A stretch of DNA of 64,000 bases from Pseudomonadota bacterium (lineage in GTDB: Archaea > Thermoplasmatota > SW-10-69-26 > JACQPN01 > JAJPHT01). Under the pieces are notes generated by a model. That model was not told where the DNA came from, ran no database searches, and worked only from the letters and a program-made list of their open reading frames with translations. How positions within the stretch are numbered: position 1 is the first letter of the stretch; each line of letters opens with the position of its first letter. The position numbers were made by a program, and so were the translations under genes. The stretch covers positions 56,094 through 120,093 of the forward strand of contig JAJPHT010000026.1 in assembly GCA_021325135.1 (NCBI GenBank). Direction: 5' to 3'. This document shows positions 39,106 to 48,800 of this stretch, piece by piece.

Positions 39106-39852
39106 CTAGCCAAGGGCGCGGAGGCGGGCCGCAATAAAGTCCATCGTCTCGCGCAGGTTCCGCGCGGGGTCGAACGCCTTGGCGACGCGCTCGCACGCGG
39201 CGCGGTCCCCGCGGAGCGCCTCGACCTCGCGCGTGATGGCCGGCACGGCGCGGCGCACGTTGTCGGTGACGCTCACGCTGGCGGACTTCGCGGTGCGGCT
39301 GAGCGGGTTGAGGTCCACGACGACGACGGTCTTCCCCATGTCGCGCAGCGCCTGGCAGCGGTCGCCGTCCTCCAGGGGCACGAGCACGACGTCCGCGCTG
39401 AAGATGCCCTCCACGGTGCTGCGGCCGCGCTCGTGGTCGAGGCCGGGGATGGTGGGCTGCGCGCCTTCGCCCAGCACGCGCTCACAGCCGTGCGCCTCCA
39501 GGAAGGCCGCGAGCCTGCGCACGCGCTCCTCGGTGCGGTGGAAGAGGTTGACCTCCACCTTGCAGCGCAGCGCCTTCTGGAGCGCGGCCAGCTCGTCGGG
39601 GACGAGCACGGCGGTATTGCCGTTGACGGAGAGCACCGGGTTGCGGGCGAGGAGAAGGTGCGCCGCGGCGGCGCGCTCGGCCTCGGCGGCGGGGGGGATG
39701 GTCCCCTCGCCCAGGAGGTAGTCGAACGCCTCGCCGCGGCCGTGGGCGATGAGCCCCTGCATGGAGACGAGGCCGCTGCGCACGCCCTCCTCGACGCGCG
39801 CCCGCGTCATGAGCGACTCGTAGCGCGGGTGCGAGCGGGGGACGTCCGTCAC
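39106..39852 (-). CDS. 4-phosphopantoate-beta-alanine ligase (archaeal phosphopantothenate synthetase)
   Basis: Joins phosphopantoate and beta-alanine with ATP in the archaeal route to coenzyme A. The 248-residue protein matches the family along its length: HPRYESLMTRARVEEGVRSG, LIAHGRGEAFDYLLGE, NPVLSVNGNTAVLVP, VNLFHRTEERVRRLA, and SADVVLVPLEDGDRCQAL with DLNPLSRTA. The partner pantoate kinase is not in this window. ATG 39852. Confidence 0.93.
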   Translation of the reverse strand: MTDVPRSHPRYESLMTRARVEEGVRSGLVSMQGLIAHGRGEAFDYLLGEGTIPPAAEAERAAAAHLLLARNPVLSVNGNTAVLVPDELAALQKALRCKVEVNLFHRTEERVRRLAAFLEAHGCERVLGEGAQPTIPGLDHERGRSTVEGIFSADVVLVPLEDGDRCQALRDMGKTVVVVDLNPLSRTAKSASVSVTDNVRRAVPAITREVEALRGDRAACERVAKAFDPARNLRETMDFIAARLRALG

Positions 39853-39897
39853 GCCGCGGCCATCGGGCGCGCGGCGGATGGAGCTTTCGCCGCGCCC

Positions 39898-41157
39898 TCA
39901 CGAGGCGGGGACCATGGCGTAGCGGACCTGCGGGTTGTTGTCGGTGAGGTCGTCGCTGCCGTAGGAGACGTGCACGTTGCCGGCCGCGTCGAAGGCGACG
40001 CCCTGGTAGTCCAGCATGTCGCGCGGGTCGTTCTGCCCGTTGCTCACGCCGCAGGAGGTGCCGTCCATGCAGAACCAGCCCGCGTGGTTGCCGGTGGTGG
40101 TGACCTGCGTGACGGTGACGTTGGGCGTGGCGTTCCAGAAGCCGCGCACCTGGGCGACGTAGACGTTCCACGTCCCGCTGAAGGAGGACTGCGACGGGTT
40201 GCCCGAGGAGGTCGAGCCGTACCAGGCGATGGCGAGGTGGTCGTCCGCCACGGCGATGGCCGCGAAGGTGTTGCTCTTGAGCGTCGCGGGCGAGACGGTG
40301 AGCGTCTTGGCGGTGCCGGTCCACGAGGGGTAGCCGATGACCTGGATCGCGCCGTTGCTCGTGGTGGGCTGCGCGACGTAGAGGCGGTCCGAGGAGTCGA
40401 CGGCCATGGGGGTGAGGATCTGCGCGCCCTGGGCAGGGATGCTCCGGGTCTGCATGGTGAGGCTGCACGGCGTGGGCCAGCGCTGCATCTGGCCCGCGAT
40501 GGCGAAGTAGAGCGCGCCGTGGCTGTCGAAGCTGGCGCTGCCGGCGTTGGGCGTGCCGCCGTTGCCCGCGGTGCGGGAGAGCCACGTCGTGCCCGAGTCG
40601 GTGGAGTACGCGCACTCCTCGTCCAGCACGGCGTTGTCGATGACCGCGACCTTGCCCGCGCCGTTGGTGGCGAGCCAGGGGCGGTCGCTGAGGCCGTCCG
40701 CCTTCACGATGAGGCCCACGATGGCGGACCAGGTGGCGCCATCGTCGGTGGTGGAGGCCACGTTCACGAAGGGCCCGTCGGTGGTGGACGCGTAGATGCG
40801 GCCGGCCGCGTCCTGCGCGAGGGCCCAGCCGTCGGAGATGCCGCCCGAGACGACGGGCGTGCTGATGGTGCCGGGGATGAACGTCGGCGTCACGTCGGTC
40901 CACGACGAGCCGTCCAGGCGGTGGACGCCCAGCGAGTCGCCCACGAGGATGACGCCGGTCGCGTGGTCCACGAGGATCGTGGGCTCGCCGCCGCCGTTGT
41001 CCACGACGCTCGCGTCGGGCAGCGCCAGGGCGGGGCCCGCGCGCACGAAGGTGGGCAGGTCCAGGCGCGCGGCCGCGGGGGCCGAGGGAGCCGCGGCTTG
41101 CAGGAAGCCGGCGGTGGCGAGGACGATGAGGGACAGGACGAGGAGCCTCCGGGTCAT
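39898..41157 (-). CDS. Secreted BNR/sialidase-type propeller protein
   Basis: 419 residues from ATG 41157. Signal peptide 1-25, then beta-propeller repeats with two clear Asp boxes (STTDDGATWS and STDSGTTWLS). No sialidase Arg triad is evident, so it may bind rather than cleave sugar. Sequons are present (NATPN, NVT). The start is 27.5 bases after a CTTAT box (41183-41187), so a leaderless start is favoured over upstream ATGs. It is divergent from the PNGase-A-like gene, suggesting a joint role at the cell surface. Confidence 0.75.
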   Translation of the reverse strand: MTRRLLVLSLIVLATAGFLQAAAPSAPAAARLDLPTFVRAGPALALPDASVVDNGGGEPTILVDHATGVILVGDSLGVHRLDGSSWTDVTPTFIPGTISTPVVSGGISDGWALAQDAAGRIYASTTDGPFVNVASTTDDGATWSAIVGLIVKADGLSDRPWLATNGAGKVAVIDNAVLDEECAYSTDSGTTWLSRTAGNGGTPNAGSASFDSHGALYFAIAGQMQRWPTPCSLTMQTRSIPAQGAQILTPMAVDSSDRLYVAQPTTSNGAIQVIGYPSWTGTAKTLTVSPATLKSNTFAAIAVADDHLAIAWYGSTSSGNPSQSSFSGTWNVYVAQVRGFWNATPNVTVTQVTTTGNHAGWFCMDGTSCGVSNGQNDPRDMLDYQGVAFDAAGNVHVSYGSDDLTDNNPQVRYAMVPAS

Positions 41158-41182
41158 GGACCCCGCGAGGGCCGAGAGCCCC

Positions 41183-41187
41183 ATAAG
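41183..41187 (-). promoter_or_regulatory. TATA box, leaderless BNR gene
   Basis: CTTAT on the minus strand, centred about 27.5 bases before ATG 41157. Confidence 0.6.
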
Positions 41188-41275
41188 CCCTCCTCCGCGC
41201 ATGGGCCCGACCCGAAGCCGCCCTCGGGAGAACGTCCAAGACCGCCTTGCGGGATGCGCCCCCGGGAGACTGTCC

Positions 41276-42274
41276 ATGCGAACCGTCCTCAGCCTCGCGC
41301 TCGCCGCGCTCGTCCTCGCCCCGCCCCTCGTCGCCGCGCTCGCCTCGCCCGCGCTCCCCGAGGAGGGGCCCGACGTCCCCGCGGCCACGGCGCCCGTCGC
41401 CACGGTCACGGTGCTGGACCACGAGCAGTTCTCTTACACCGCGGGCTACCGGGGCCACAACGTCAGCGTGCCGGCGGGCCCGTGGAACCGCGTCGTCCTC
41501 GTCTGGGAGCAGAAGCCCGTGGACGACCCGTGGGACCGCACGTTCAGCGCGTCCATCGGCGGCGTCGAGGTGCTCCGCGGCACGACGCCCCGCGCGGAGT
41601 TCACCGTCCAGAAGGACGTCACGCGCTACGCGTCGCTCCTGCCCGCGGGCGGCATCGCGATGGTGGAGGGCTACGCCGACTCGTGGGTGGGCGCGGGCCA
41701 GCTCGTGACGCTGACGCTCCAGTTCTACGACGACCCCAGCGCGGCCGCCGTCCAGCCTGCCGCCACGCACGTCTTCGGCATCCAGCGCATGGCCGGCATG
41801 AGCATCGGCAGCCAGACCGGTCCCAGCGCGGTGGACTTCGGCGCGACGGCGCCCTCCTCCGCGTCGGTGGAGTTCATCGCCAGCGGCCACGGCGACCAGG
41901 AGGACTGGTTCATCTACCCCGAGTCGCCCCCCAAGTTCACGCTCCTCGTGGACGGCACGCCCGTCGCGACCGCGGTCGCCATGCCCTACACCTACGCGTT
42001 CTTCGGCGTCTGCAGCGGCCCCGGCTGCACGGGCACCTCGACGGACCAGACCGTCGCGACCGCCATGTGGTGGACCGCGCAGCGCGGCGCGGACCTCGCG
42101 GGCGTCCACCAGGGTGTCGGCGAGATCCCCGCGTACCGCGCCGTCGTCGCGCCTGGGGACCTGCACCTCCTCCAGGGCGCGCACAACGTCACCGTCCTCC
42201 TGGACCGCGACGCGCTGGGCGACGCCGACGGGTCGGGCGTGTGGATCACCAGCGCGTCGATCCTCACGCAGTAA
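41276..42274 (+). CDS. Secreted PNGase-A-like protein
   Basis: 332 residues. Signal peptide 1-22. The next part follows the pattern of the first domain of peptide N-glycosidase A: NRVVLVWEQ (71-79), DPWDRTF (84-90), GGVEVLRGTT (95-104) and KDVTRYASLL (113-122), then LTLQFYDD. PNGase A removes N-glycans from glycopeptides in plants and some microbes. Two cysteines (CSGPGC) and later beta strands follow. It is shorter than plant PNGase A, so it may be a binding or reduced form. With sequon-rich secreted proteins nearby, a role with the cell's own or foreign N-glycans is plausible but inferred. Confidence 0.6.
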   Translation: MRTVLSLALAALVLAPPLVAALASPALPEEGPDVPAATAPVATVTVLDHEQFSYTAGYRGHNVSVPAGPWNRVVLVWEQKPVDDPWDRTFSASIGGVEVLRGTTPRAEFTVQKDVTRYASLLPAGGIAMVEGYADSWVGAGQLVTLTLQFYDDPSAAAVQPAATHVFGIQRMAGMSIGSQTGPSAVDFGATAPSSASVEFIASGHGDQEDWFIYPESPPKFTLLVDGTPVATAVAMPYTYAFFGVCSGPGCTGTSTDQTVATAMWWTAQRGADLAGVHQGVGEIPAYRAVVAPGDLHLLQGAHNVTVLLDRDALGDADGSGVWITSASILTQ

Positions 42275-42341
42275 GAGTGGCTAGAGCCGGGGGGGCCTCG
42301 GGGCAACCGTCGTCCGGCCGCGCCGCAGCGCGGCTACCCGA

Positions 42342-42426
42342 GGGGGTTTCAGGGGGCGAAGCCCCCTGACGTGAAGTCGCTTGATCAAACGACCGAAACG
42401 TCAGGGGCCTTCGCCCCCGACCCCCT
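42342..42426. repeat. Nested palindromic repeat, copy 4, abutting the aldo/keto reductase stop
   Basis: The left arm GGGGGTTTCAGGGGGCGAAG with CCCCCTGACGTGAAG and right arm ACGTCAGGGGCCTTCGCC with CCCGACCCCC face each other. A CGCCGCAGCGCGG tag precedes it at about 42321-42333. The TAG of the convergent gene touches its right edge. Confidence 0.85.
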
Positions 42427-43441
42427 ATGGCTCGTCCTCGTGCAGGTGCTCGCGCGGCACGCCGCCCGTGCGGAGCCACCCGGCGATGGGCTTGGGGCGG
42501 TAGGGCTCTTCCAGCCAGCGCAGGTCGGAGGCGTCCAGCTTGATGTCGAAAGCGCCGACGGCCTCCTCCAGGTGGCGCATCTTGGTGACGCCCACGATGG
42601 GCGCGACGACGCCGGGCTGGTGGAGGAGCCATGCCAGGGCGATCTGGCTGGGGGTGGCGGACTTGCGCTTGGCCAGCTCGTCGACGCGGCTGGCGATCTC
42701 GCGGCTCTGCTCGTCGTCGTAGAAGGAGCGCCCCGCGTCGGTGGCGCGTCGCGCGCCGCGCTCGCGCGACTCGTGGCCCGCCAGGAAGCCGCGCGCCAGG
42801 GGGCTCCACGGGATGAGGCCCACGCCCTCGTGGCGGCAGAGGGGGATCATCTCGCGCTCCTCCTCCCGGTACGCGAGGTTGTAGTGGTTCTGCATGGTGA
42901 CGAAGGGGTGCCAGCCCTTCTCGCGCTGGCGCGAGAGGAGGCGCGCGAACTGCCACGCCCACATGGTGGAGGCGCCCAGGTAGCGCGTCTTCCCCTGGTC
43001 GACGAAGGAGGAGAGCGTGGAGAGCGCCTCGTCCTCGGGCGTCTCCTCGTCGAAGCGGTGGATCTGGTAGAGGTCGACGTAGGACGTGCCCAGCCTCTCC
43101 AGCGAGTCCCGCATCGCGGCGACGAGATGCTTGCGCGAGAGGCCGCGGTCGTTGGCGGCAGGCCCCATGGGGTGATATCCTTTCGTCGCGATCACGAGAT
43201 CGTCGCGGCGCCCCTTGATGGCCTCGCCCACGATGCGCTCGCTCTCGCCCACGGAGTACATGTCCGCGGTGTCCAGGAAGTTGACGCCCAGGTCCAGCGC
43301 GCGCTTGAGGATGGGCAGCGCCTCGTCGCGCTCCACGACCCAGGGGCGCCACGACTTCGAGCCGAAGCCCATGGTGCCCAGGCAGATGCGCGTGACCCGG
43401 GCGCCGGAGCGTCCCAGGCGCGCGAGGGGGATGTCCGTCAT
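42425..43441 (-). CDS. Aldo/keto reductase
   Basis: 338 residues, an NADPH-dependent TIM-barrel oxidoreductase. The catalytic tetrad D57, Y62, K87 and H128 is complete (LDTADMYS, ATKGYHP, YQIHRFD). Sequence style matches the YghZ/Tas-like branch (CLGTMGFGSKSW, LAWLLHQPGVVAPIVGVTKM). Substrate unknown. The stop lies at the edge of repeat copy 4. Confidence 0.92.
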   Translation of the reverse strand: MTDIPLARLGRSGARVTRICLGTMGFGSKSWRPWVVERDEALPILKRALDLGVNFLDTADMYSVGESERIVGEAIKGRRDDLVIATKGYHPMGPAANDRGLSRKHLVAAMRDSLERLGTSYVDLYQIHRFDEETPEDEALSTLSSFVDQGKTRYLGASTMWAWQFARLLSRQREKGWHPFVTMQNHYNLAYREEEREMIPLCRHEGVGLIPWSPLARGFLAGHESRERGARRATDAGRSFYDDEQSREIASRVDELAKRKSATPSQIALAWLLHQPGVVAPIVGVTKMRHLEEAVGAFDIKLDASDLRWLEEPYRPKPIAGWLRTGGVPREHLHEDEP

Positions 43442-43448
43442 CGCGGGC

Positions 43449-43772
43449 TCAGACGCCCGTGCAGTATGAGAACTGATCGGCGCCCGTCCAGACGGTCTCC
43501 TCGATGAGGCAGTGGGGGTTCGTGGGGTTCACGCACCACTCCTCGTACCCTTCGAAGCCGACGCGCTGGCCGTGGCAGAGGGACGTGGGCACGGCGGGCG
43601 CGCTCGCCTTGGGGACGCAGGTCGCCTTGGCGGCAGTCCAGACGCACGCGGTGCCGGGGCAGGGCTGGACGCCCACCTTGCCCAGGACGCAGACGGCGAC
43701 GTCGGGCGCGGCGCCGGCAAGGGGGACGATGGCGAGCACGAGCAGGGGGACGACGAGGAGCGCGATGCGCAT
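43449..43772 (-). CDS. Small secreted cysteine-paired protein
   Basis: About 107 residues from ATG 43772 (GTG 43778 also possible). Signal peptide to about residue 23, then eight cysteines in pairs: VCVLGKVGVQPC, ACVWTAAKATC, LCHGQ/WC and HC/YC near the end. Same general type as the other small secreted proteins here, but not a member of the array family. Unknown role. Confidence 0.6.
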   Translation of the reverse strand: MRIALLVVPLLVLAIVPLAGAAPDVAVCVLGKVGVQPCPGTACVWTAAKATCVPKASAPAVPTSLCHGQRVGFEGYEEWCVNPTNPHCLIEETVWTGADQFSYCTGV

Positions 43773-43811
43773 GGCCACAAGCCTCGCGGCGGGGAACCAC
43801 GCACCGGGGCT

Positions 43812-44723
43812 TCAATCGTTCTCGTCGGCTTGTCCAGCGTGGATCTCCTCGTAGGCGTTGTTGAACGCCACGTCCGTCGCGACCAGGTCCGGGTCCTTGC
43901 GCGAGGCCGCGAACGCGCGCACCGCGGCGGCGAAGCGCAGGTAGTCCTCCGGCGTCTGCACGGCGGGCAGCGAGACGCCCAGCTCCTCGCCCACCTCGGG
44001 GCCGGTGCGCGTCCAGTGGGCGGGCCACCGCGCGGGCGCGAAGGCGTGCAGCACCTTGGAGCCCAGGGAGAGGGCGCCCGGCTCGACGCCGTCCGCCCGC
44101 GCGAGGGCCAGGAGCGCCCCGAGCCGCCGCGCGACCTCCGCCTCGCTCGCGATCTCCGGCGTCTCGCCCTCCGCGCCGAAGGCGACGATCTCCACGGCCT
44201 CGCGCAGGCGCGGGCTGCGGATCAGCTCGCTGGCGATCTGCTGGCGCGGCCACGCGGCGTTTCCCCCGTGGATCTGCAGCTTCCCCGCCGCAAGCTGCGA
44301 AGGAAGCTCCTCCGCGGAGACGCGGCGGAACACGTAGTCGCGCATGTCGTCCCAGTCCCCCAGGCTGTTGTACCCCTGGATGCGGCGCCCCTCCACGGTC
44401 ACGTCGAAGAGCTTCACCATCGCCAGGTAGAACGCGCCGCGGAAGGTCGCCGGGTCCTCCTCGTCGCTGGTCCGCGGCGCGACGCGCGCCGGCTTGTCAT
44501 ACGCGGCCCAGTAGAGCGCCGCGCTCCACGGCTTCCCCCGCGCCCCCGCCATCATGCGGCGGAACCGCTCGTGGCACGCCAGGCGCAGCGCGCGCCACGT
44601 CGCGTCGGGGTCGTGCGCCGCGGGGCCCCTCGCCGGGGGCGGGCCCACGCGGGACATGCCGCACTGGGGGCACGTCGAGCGGAGCTTCTTGTGCTCGCAG
44701 AAGAGGGACGCCGCCATCGCCAT
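43812..44723 (-). CDS. Unknown protein with N-terminal zinc knuckle
   Basis: 303 residues from ATG 44723. The N-terminus has a zinc-binding set C9, H11, C18, C21 (FCEHKKLRSTCPQCGMSR). The rest is helical, with segments such as TFRGAFYLAMVKLFDVTVEG and SEAEVARRLGALLALARADG and a conserved-looking RIQGYNSLGDWDDMRDYVFR. No known family recognised. The start overlaps the stop of the upstream M28 peptidase (TGATG), so the two are coupled. Confidence 0.65.
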   Translation of the reverse strand: MAMAASLFCEHKKLRSTCPQCGMSRVGPPPARGPAAHDPDATWRALRLACHERFRRMMAGARGKPWSAALYWAAYDKPARVAPRTSDEEDPATFRGAFYLAMVKLFDVTVEGRRIQGYNSLGDWDDMRDYVFRRVSAEELPSQLAAGKLQIHGGNAAWPRQQIASELIRSPRLREAVEIVAFGAEGETPEIASEAEVARRLGALLALARADGVEPGALSLGSKVLHAFAPARWPAHWTRTGPEVGEELGVSLPAVQTPEDYLRFAAAVRAFAASRKDPDLVATDVAFNNAYEEIHAGQADEND

Positions 44724-45760
44724 CACTTCGGCGTGTCCGGCACGAACGCGCTGCTCGCCATGTAGGCCAGGAGAGGCGTAACAACGTTCATCGTCGTCTG
44801 GAAGCCGGCCTCCAGCGTGGCCTCGTCCCCGGCGGACGCCACCATCGTCTCGTAGGTGTCCATCTTGTGCCACCACGGGTAGGGTCCGACGTAGGGGACG
44901 GGCGTGTCGGGCGCGATGGAGCCGTCGGGGAGGACGTACTCGTCCCAGTCGCTCCAGAAGTAGACGGTGCTGACGTTGACGCCGATGAAGGAGGCGCCGT
45001 CGCTGCTGCCGCCCTTGGGCTTGCGGAACTCCAGGTGGTCGGCGGGGATCTTGCTGGCGTTGGCCAGGAGGCGGACCTCGGCCTGGAGGCTGGGGCTGTT
45101 CTGCCAGCAGATGAGGTTCGCCGGGTGGGGCCACGTGATGCCCACCATGTCCAGGTCCAGCATGGCGTCCACCGCGATCTTGTGCTTGAACGTGCCCTTG
45201 GCGACGGACTCGACGAAGGCGTGCGAGCCCACGAGGCCGCGCTCCTCCTGGTCGAACTCGATGAAGGCGAGGGTGCGCGTGGTGTTGACCTTGGCGAAGG
45301 CCTTCGCAAGCTCGACGACGTCGACGGTGCCGCTGCCATCGTCGTAGGTGCCGTACACCGCGCCCTCGGTCACGTCGTAGTGCGCGCCCACGACGACCCA
45401 GTGCTCGCGGTCCTCGCCCCACTTGATGCCGATGACGTTCTGCCCCGCGACGGGGACGGCCGCGACGGGGCCCACGGACTCGAAGTCCTGCCGCTCCGTC
45501 TCCAGCCCGGCGTCCTTCATCGTCTTCTCCAGCGCGTCGCGCGCCGCGAGGTGGTTGGGCGTGCCGCTCTGGCGGTACGGGTACGCCTCGCTGAACGACT
45601 TGAGCGCGTCGAGCACCTCGCGCGCCTTGGGCGGCGTCGCGTTCCCCGCGAGGAGCGCCGCGGCGTCGGAGGGGGCGGACGCGGTGGAGGCTGCAGGCGA
45701 TCCGATGCACCCCGCCAGCGCAGGGGCGACGAGGAGGGCGACGGCGAGGAGGGCGCGCAC
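44723..45760 (-). CDS. Lipoprotein M28-family zinc peptidase
   Basis: 345 residues from GTG 45760. The N-terminus ends in a lipobox (LAGC, Cys18), so the enzyme is probably lipid-anchored outside the membrane. M28 zinc ligands are H127 (GAHYDV), D141 (YDDGSG), E172/E173 (FDQEERG), D204 (LDLDMVG) and a late His (WWHKMD). The family contains aminopeptidases and carboxypeptidases. With the subtilase and POT transporter it would complete a protein-scavenging route. Leaderless from a CTTATC box. Confidence 0.9.
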   Translation of the reverse strand: MRALLAVALLVAPALAGCIGSPAASTASAPSDAAALLAGNATPPKAREVLDALKSFSEAYPYRQSGTPNHLAARDALEKTMKDAGLETERQDFESVGPVAAVPVAGQNVIGIKWGEDREHWVVVGAHYDVTEGAVYGTYDDGSGTVDVVELAKAFAKVNTTRTLAFIEFDQEERGLVGSHAFVESVAKGTFKHKIAVDAMLDLDMVGITWPHPANLICWQNSPSLQAEVRLLANASKIPADHLEFRKPKGGSSDGASFIGVNVSTVYFWSDWDEYVLPDGSIAPDTPVPYVGPYPWWHKMDTYETMVASAGDEATLEAGFQTTMNVVTPLLAYMASSAFVPDTPK

Positions 45761-45785
45761 GGGGATCGCACCTCGGAGGCGGCCA

Positions 45786-45791
45786 GATAAG
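45786..45791 (-). promoter_or_regulatory. TATA box, leaderless M28 peptidase gene
   Basis: CTTATC on the minus strand, centred about 28 bases before GTG 45760. Confidence 0.6.
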
Positions 45792-45878
45792 CGTTGTTGC
45801 GGCCCGCGCGGGCAGCGGCGTAGGCGATACCCTTTTGGAGCGCGCGCAGGTCGTGGGGAGCAGCGTCGAGGCCGCCCC

Positions 45879-48800
45879 ATGAGCGCTCCGGACCTTCGCA
45901 CCGTGCCCGTGGACGCCGCGGGCGATCCCCTGGCGGCCCTCGTCTCCCCCGAGTCCCTTGACGCCCTCTTCGGCGGGCTCACGGACGGCGTGACCGTCCA
46001 GTCCGCGGCGGGGCTCGTCTACGCCAACGACGCCGCGGCGCGCGCCATGGGCTTCGCGTCGCGCCACGACCTCCTGGGGGCCGACGGCGCGCAGCTGGCG
46101 TCCGGCTTCGAGATCCGCGACGCCTTCGGGGCGCCCGTCTCCCCGCACGACCTGCCCGGGCGGCTGGTCCTCGCGCAGGGGAGGCCCCAGGAGCGCGTCC
46201 TCCGCTTCTCGCGCCGCGGCGCGGGCGAGGAGCGCTGGGCCGTGGTGAAGGCCTCGCCGCTGCGCGACGCGTCGGGGCGCGCGCTCCTTGCCCTCAACGT
46301 CGTCCAGGACGTCACGGAGCGGCGCCGCGCCGAGGCGCGCCTTCGCGCGCAGCACGCCGTGACGAGCCTCCTCGCCGAGGCCGACCCGGCGGACGACGCG
46401 CTCCCCCGCGCGCTCTCCGCCTTGGCCGAGGCGATGGGGTGGGACTTCGCCGCGCTCTGGCTGCGCGAGGGAGACGAGCTGCGCTGCGAGGCCACGTGGC
46501 GCTCGGCCCATGCGCCCGTCGCCGCGTTCGACCAGGCGACGCGCGAGACGCGGCTCGCGCGCGGCGAAGGGCTCCCCAGCCGCGTGCTGGCGGAAGGAGG
46601 CCCCGAGTGGAGCCTCGACTTCGCGGCCGACGCGCGCAACCCCCGCGCCGGCGCCGCGCGCGAGGCGGGCCTCCACGGCGCCGTGGCGTTCCCCATGCGC
46701 ACCGGCGGCCGCGTCGTGGGCGTGCTGGAGCTGCTGGGCCGCGACGCGCGGGCGCCCGACGAGCCCCTCGTGCGCGCGCTGGAGACCATCGGCGGCCAGA
46801 TGGGCCTCTTCCTGGAGCGCGCCGCCGCGCTGGCCGCGACCCGGGAGAGCCTCGCGCGCCGCAGCGCGATCCTGGACTCCGCGCTGGACTGCATCGTGAC
46901 CATGGACGCGGGCGGCAAGGTCGTGGAGTGGAACGCCGCCGCCGAGCGCGCGCTGGGCTGGCCGCGGGAGGAGGCCTTGGGCCGCGACATGGCCGACCTC
47001 ATCGTGCCCCCCGGCATGCGGGAGCGCCACCGCCAAGGCGTCGCGCGCTACCTCGCGGGCGGAGAGCCGCGCGTCCTGGGGCAGCGCCTTGAGCTTCCGG
47101 CGCTGCGCCGCGACGGCTCGGTCTTCCCGGCGGAGCTGGCCATCGTGCGCGTCCCCGGCGCCGGGCCGCCCCTCTTCACGGGCTTCCTGCGCGACCTCAC
47201 GGCGCAGAAGGCGGCGGAGGAGGCGCGGCGCGACGTCGAGGCGCGCCTCACGCAGTTCTACGAGCGCTCGCCCGTGGCCCTCTTCGCGGCGACCCCTTCA
47301 GGGCGCTTCCTGGAGGCGAACCCCGCCTTCGCGCACCTGCTTGGCCACTCCGACGTCGCCTCGCTCCTCGCGCGCCCCGTGGCGGCCGTGCACGCGGACC
47401 CCGCGAGGCGCGCCGAGATGCGCGCCGTGCTGGAGCGCGACGGCGTCGCGCGCGGCTTCGAGACGGAGTTCACCCGTGCCGACGGCGCGCGCGTCTCCGT
47501 GAGCGTGACCGCGCGCGCGGTCCGCGACGCGGCGGGCGCCGTCGCGCGCTACGAGGGCATGGTCGAGGACGTGACCGCCAGGAAGCGCGCCGAGGAGGAC
47601 CTCCGGCTCCAGAAGGTTCTCCTGGAGGCGCAGATGGAGAGCGTCCTCGACGCCATCCTCGTCGTGGGCCTCGACGGCCGCGTCCTCTCGTGGAACCGCG
47701 CGTTCACCGAGGTCTGGGGCATCCCGCCCGACCTCGTGGAGGCTCGCGACGTGGAGGCGTGGCGCGCCGTCGCGCTGGGCCGCGTGAAGGACCGCGACGC
47801 GTTCCTCGCCGGCACGCGCTACTACGCCGAGAGGTCGGGCGAGGTCTGCCGCGACGAGGTCGAACTTCTCGACGGGCGCGTGCTGGACCGCTACGGCGCC
47901 CCCGTGCGCATGCCCGACGGGACGCTGGTGGGCCGCATCTGGAGCTACCGCGACGTGACGCAGCGCCGCCGCCAGGAGGCCGTGCTGGAGGCGACGCTGG
48001 AGGCCGTGCAGGACGGCATCCTCATCGTGGGCGACGACGGGCGCGCCGCGACGCGCAACGCGCAGCTTGCCAGGGCGTGGGGCCTCTCCGAGGACGCCAT
48101 CGAGTCGATGCCCGCCGAGGGCGTCCTCGCGTCCCTCGCGGCGCAGACGGAGGACAGCGCGGCGTTCGTCGCGGGCATCGAGGCCATGCGCGCCGACGCG
48201 CGCCCCGCCCGCGACGAGGTGCGGCTCAAGGACAGGCGCGTGCTGGAGCGCTTCGGGGCGCCCGTGCGCGGGCGCGACGGCCTCGTGCACGGCCGCGTCT
48301 GGACCTTCCGCGACATCACGCAGGCCAAAGAGTCCGAGGAGCGGCTGCGCGGCCTCGTCGCGCAATTGAGCGCGCAGCGCGCGCGCCTGGACGCCATCGT
48401 GCGCAGCGTGCCCGGCGTCGTGTGGGAGGCGTGGGGCGAGCCCGACGCCGCGACGCAGCGCATCGACTTCGTGAGCGACCATGTCGAGCGCCTCCTGGGC
48501 TACACTGCGCAGGAGTGGCTCTCGACGCCCAACTTCTGGCTCACCATCGTGCATCCCGACGACCGCGAGGCCGCGGCCGCCGAGGCGCGCGCGAAGTTCG
48601 AGGGGCGCAAGACCGCGCCGCAGGAGTTCCGCTGGATCGCCAAGGACGGCCGCGCCCTCTGGGTGCAGGCCCACTCCACGCCCATCCTCGACGGCGCCGG
48701 GCGCCCCGTGGGCATGCGCGGCGTGACGCTGGACGTCTCCGACCGCAAGCGCGCCGAGGAGGCCATCCGCGAGAGCGAGGCGCGCTGGCGCTTCCTCGCC

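Noticed and set aside
39097..42369. Open frame of 1090 residues on the plus strand and its 900-residue counterpart on the minus strand
   Set aside because: Both run across three genes with strong family matches in other frames. No domain is visible in either.
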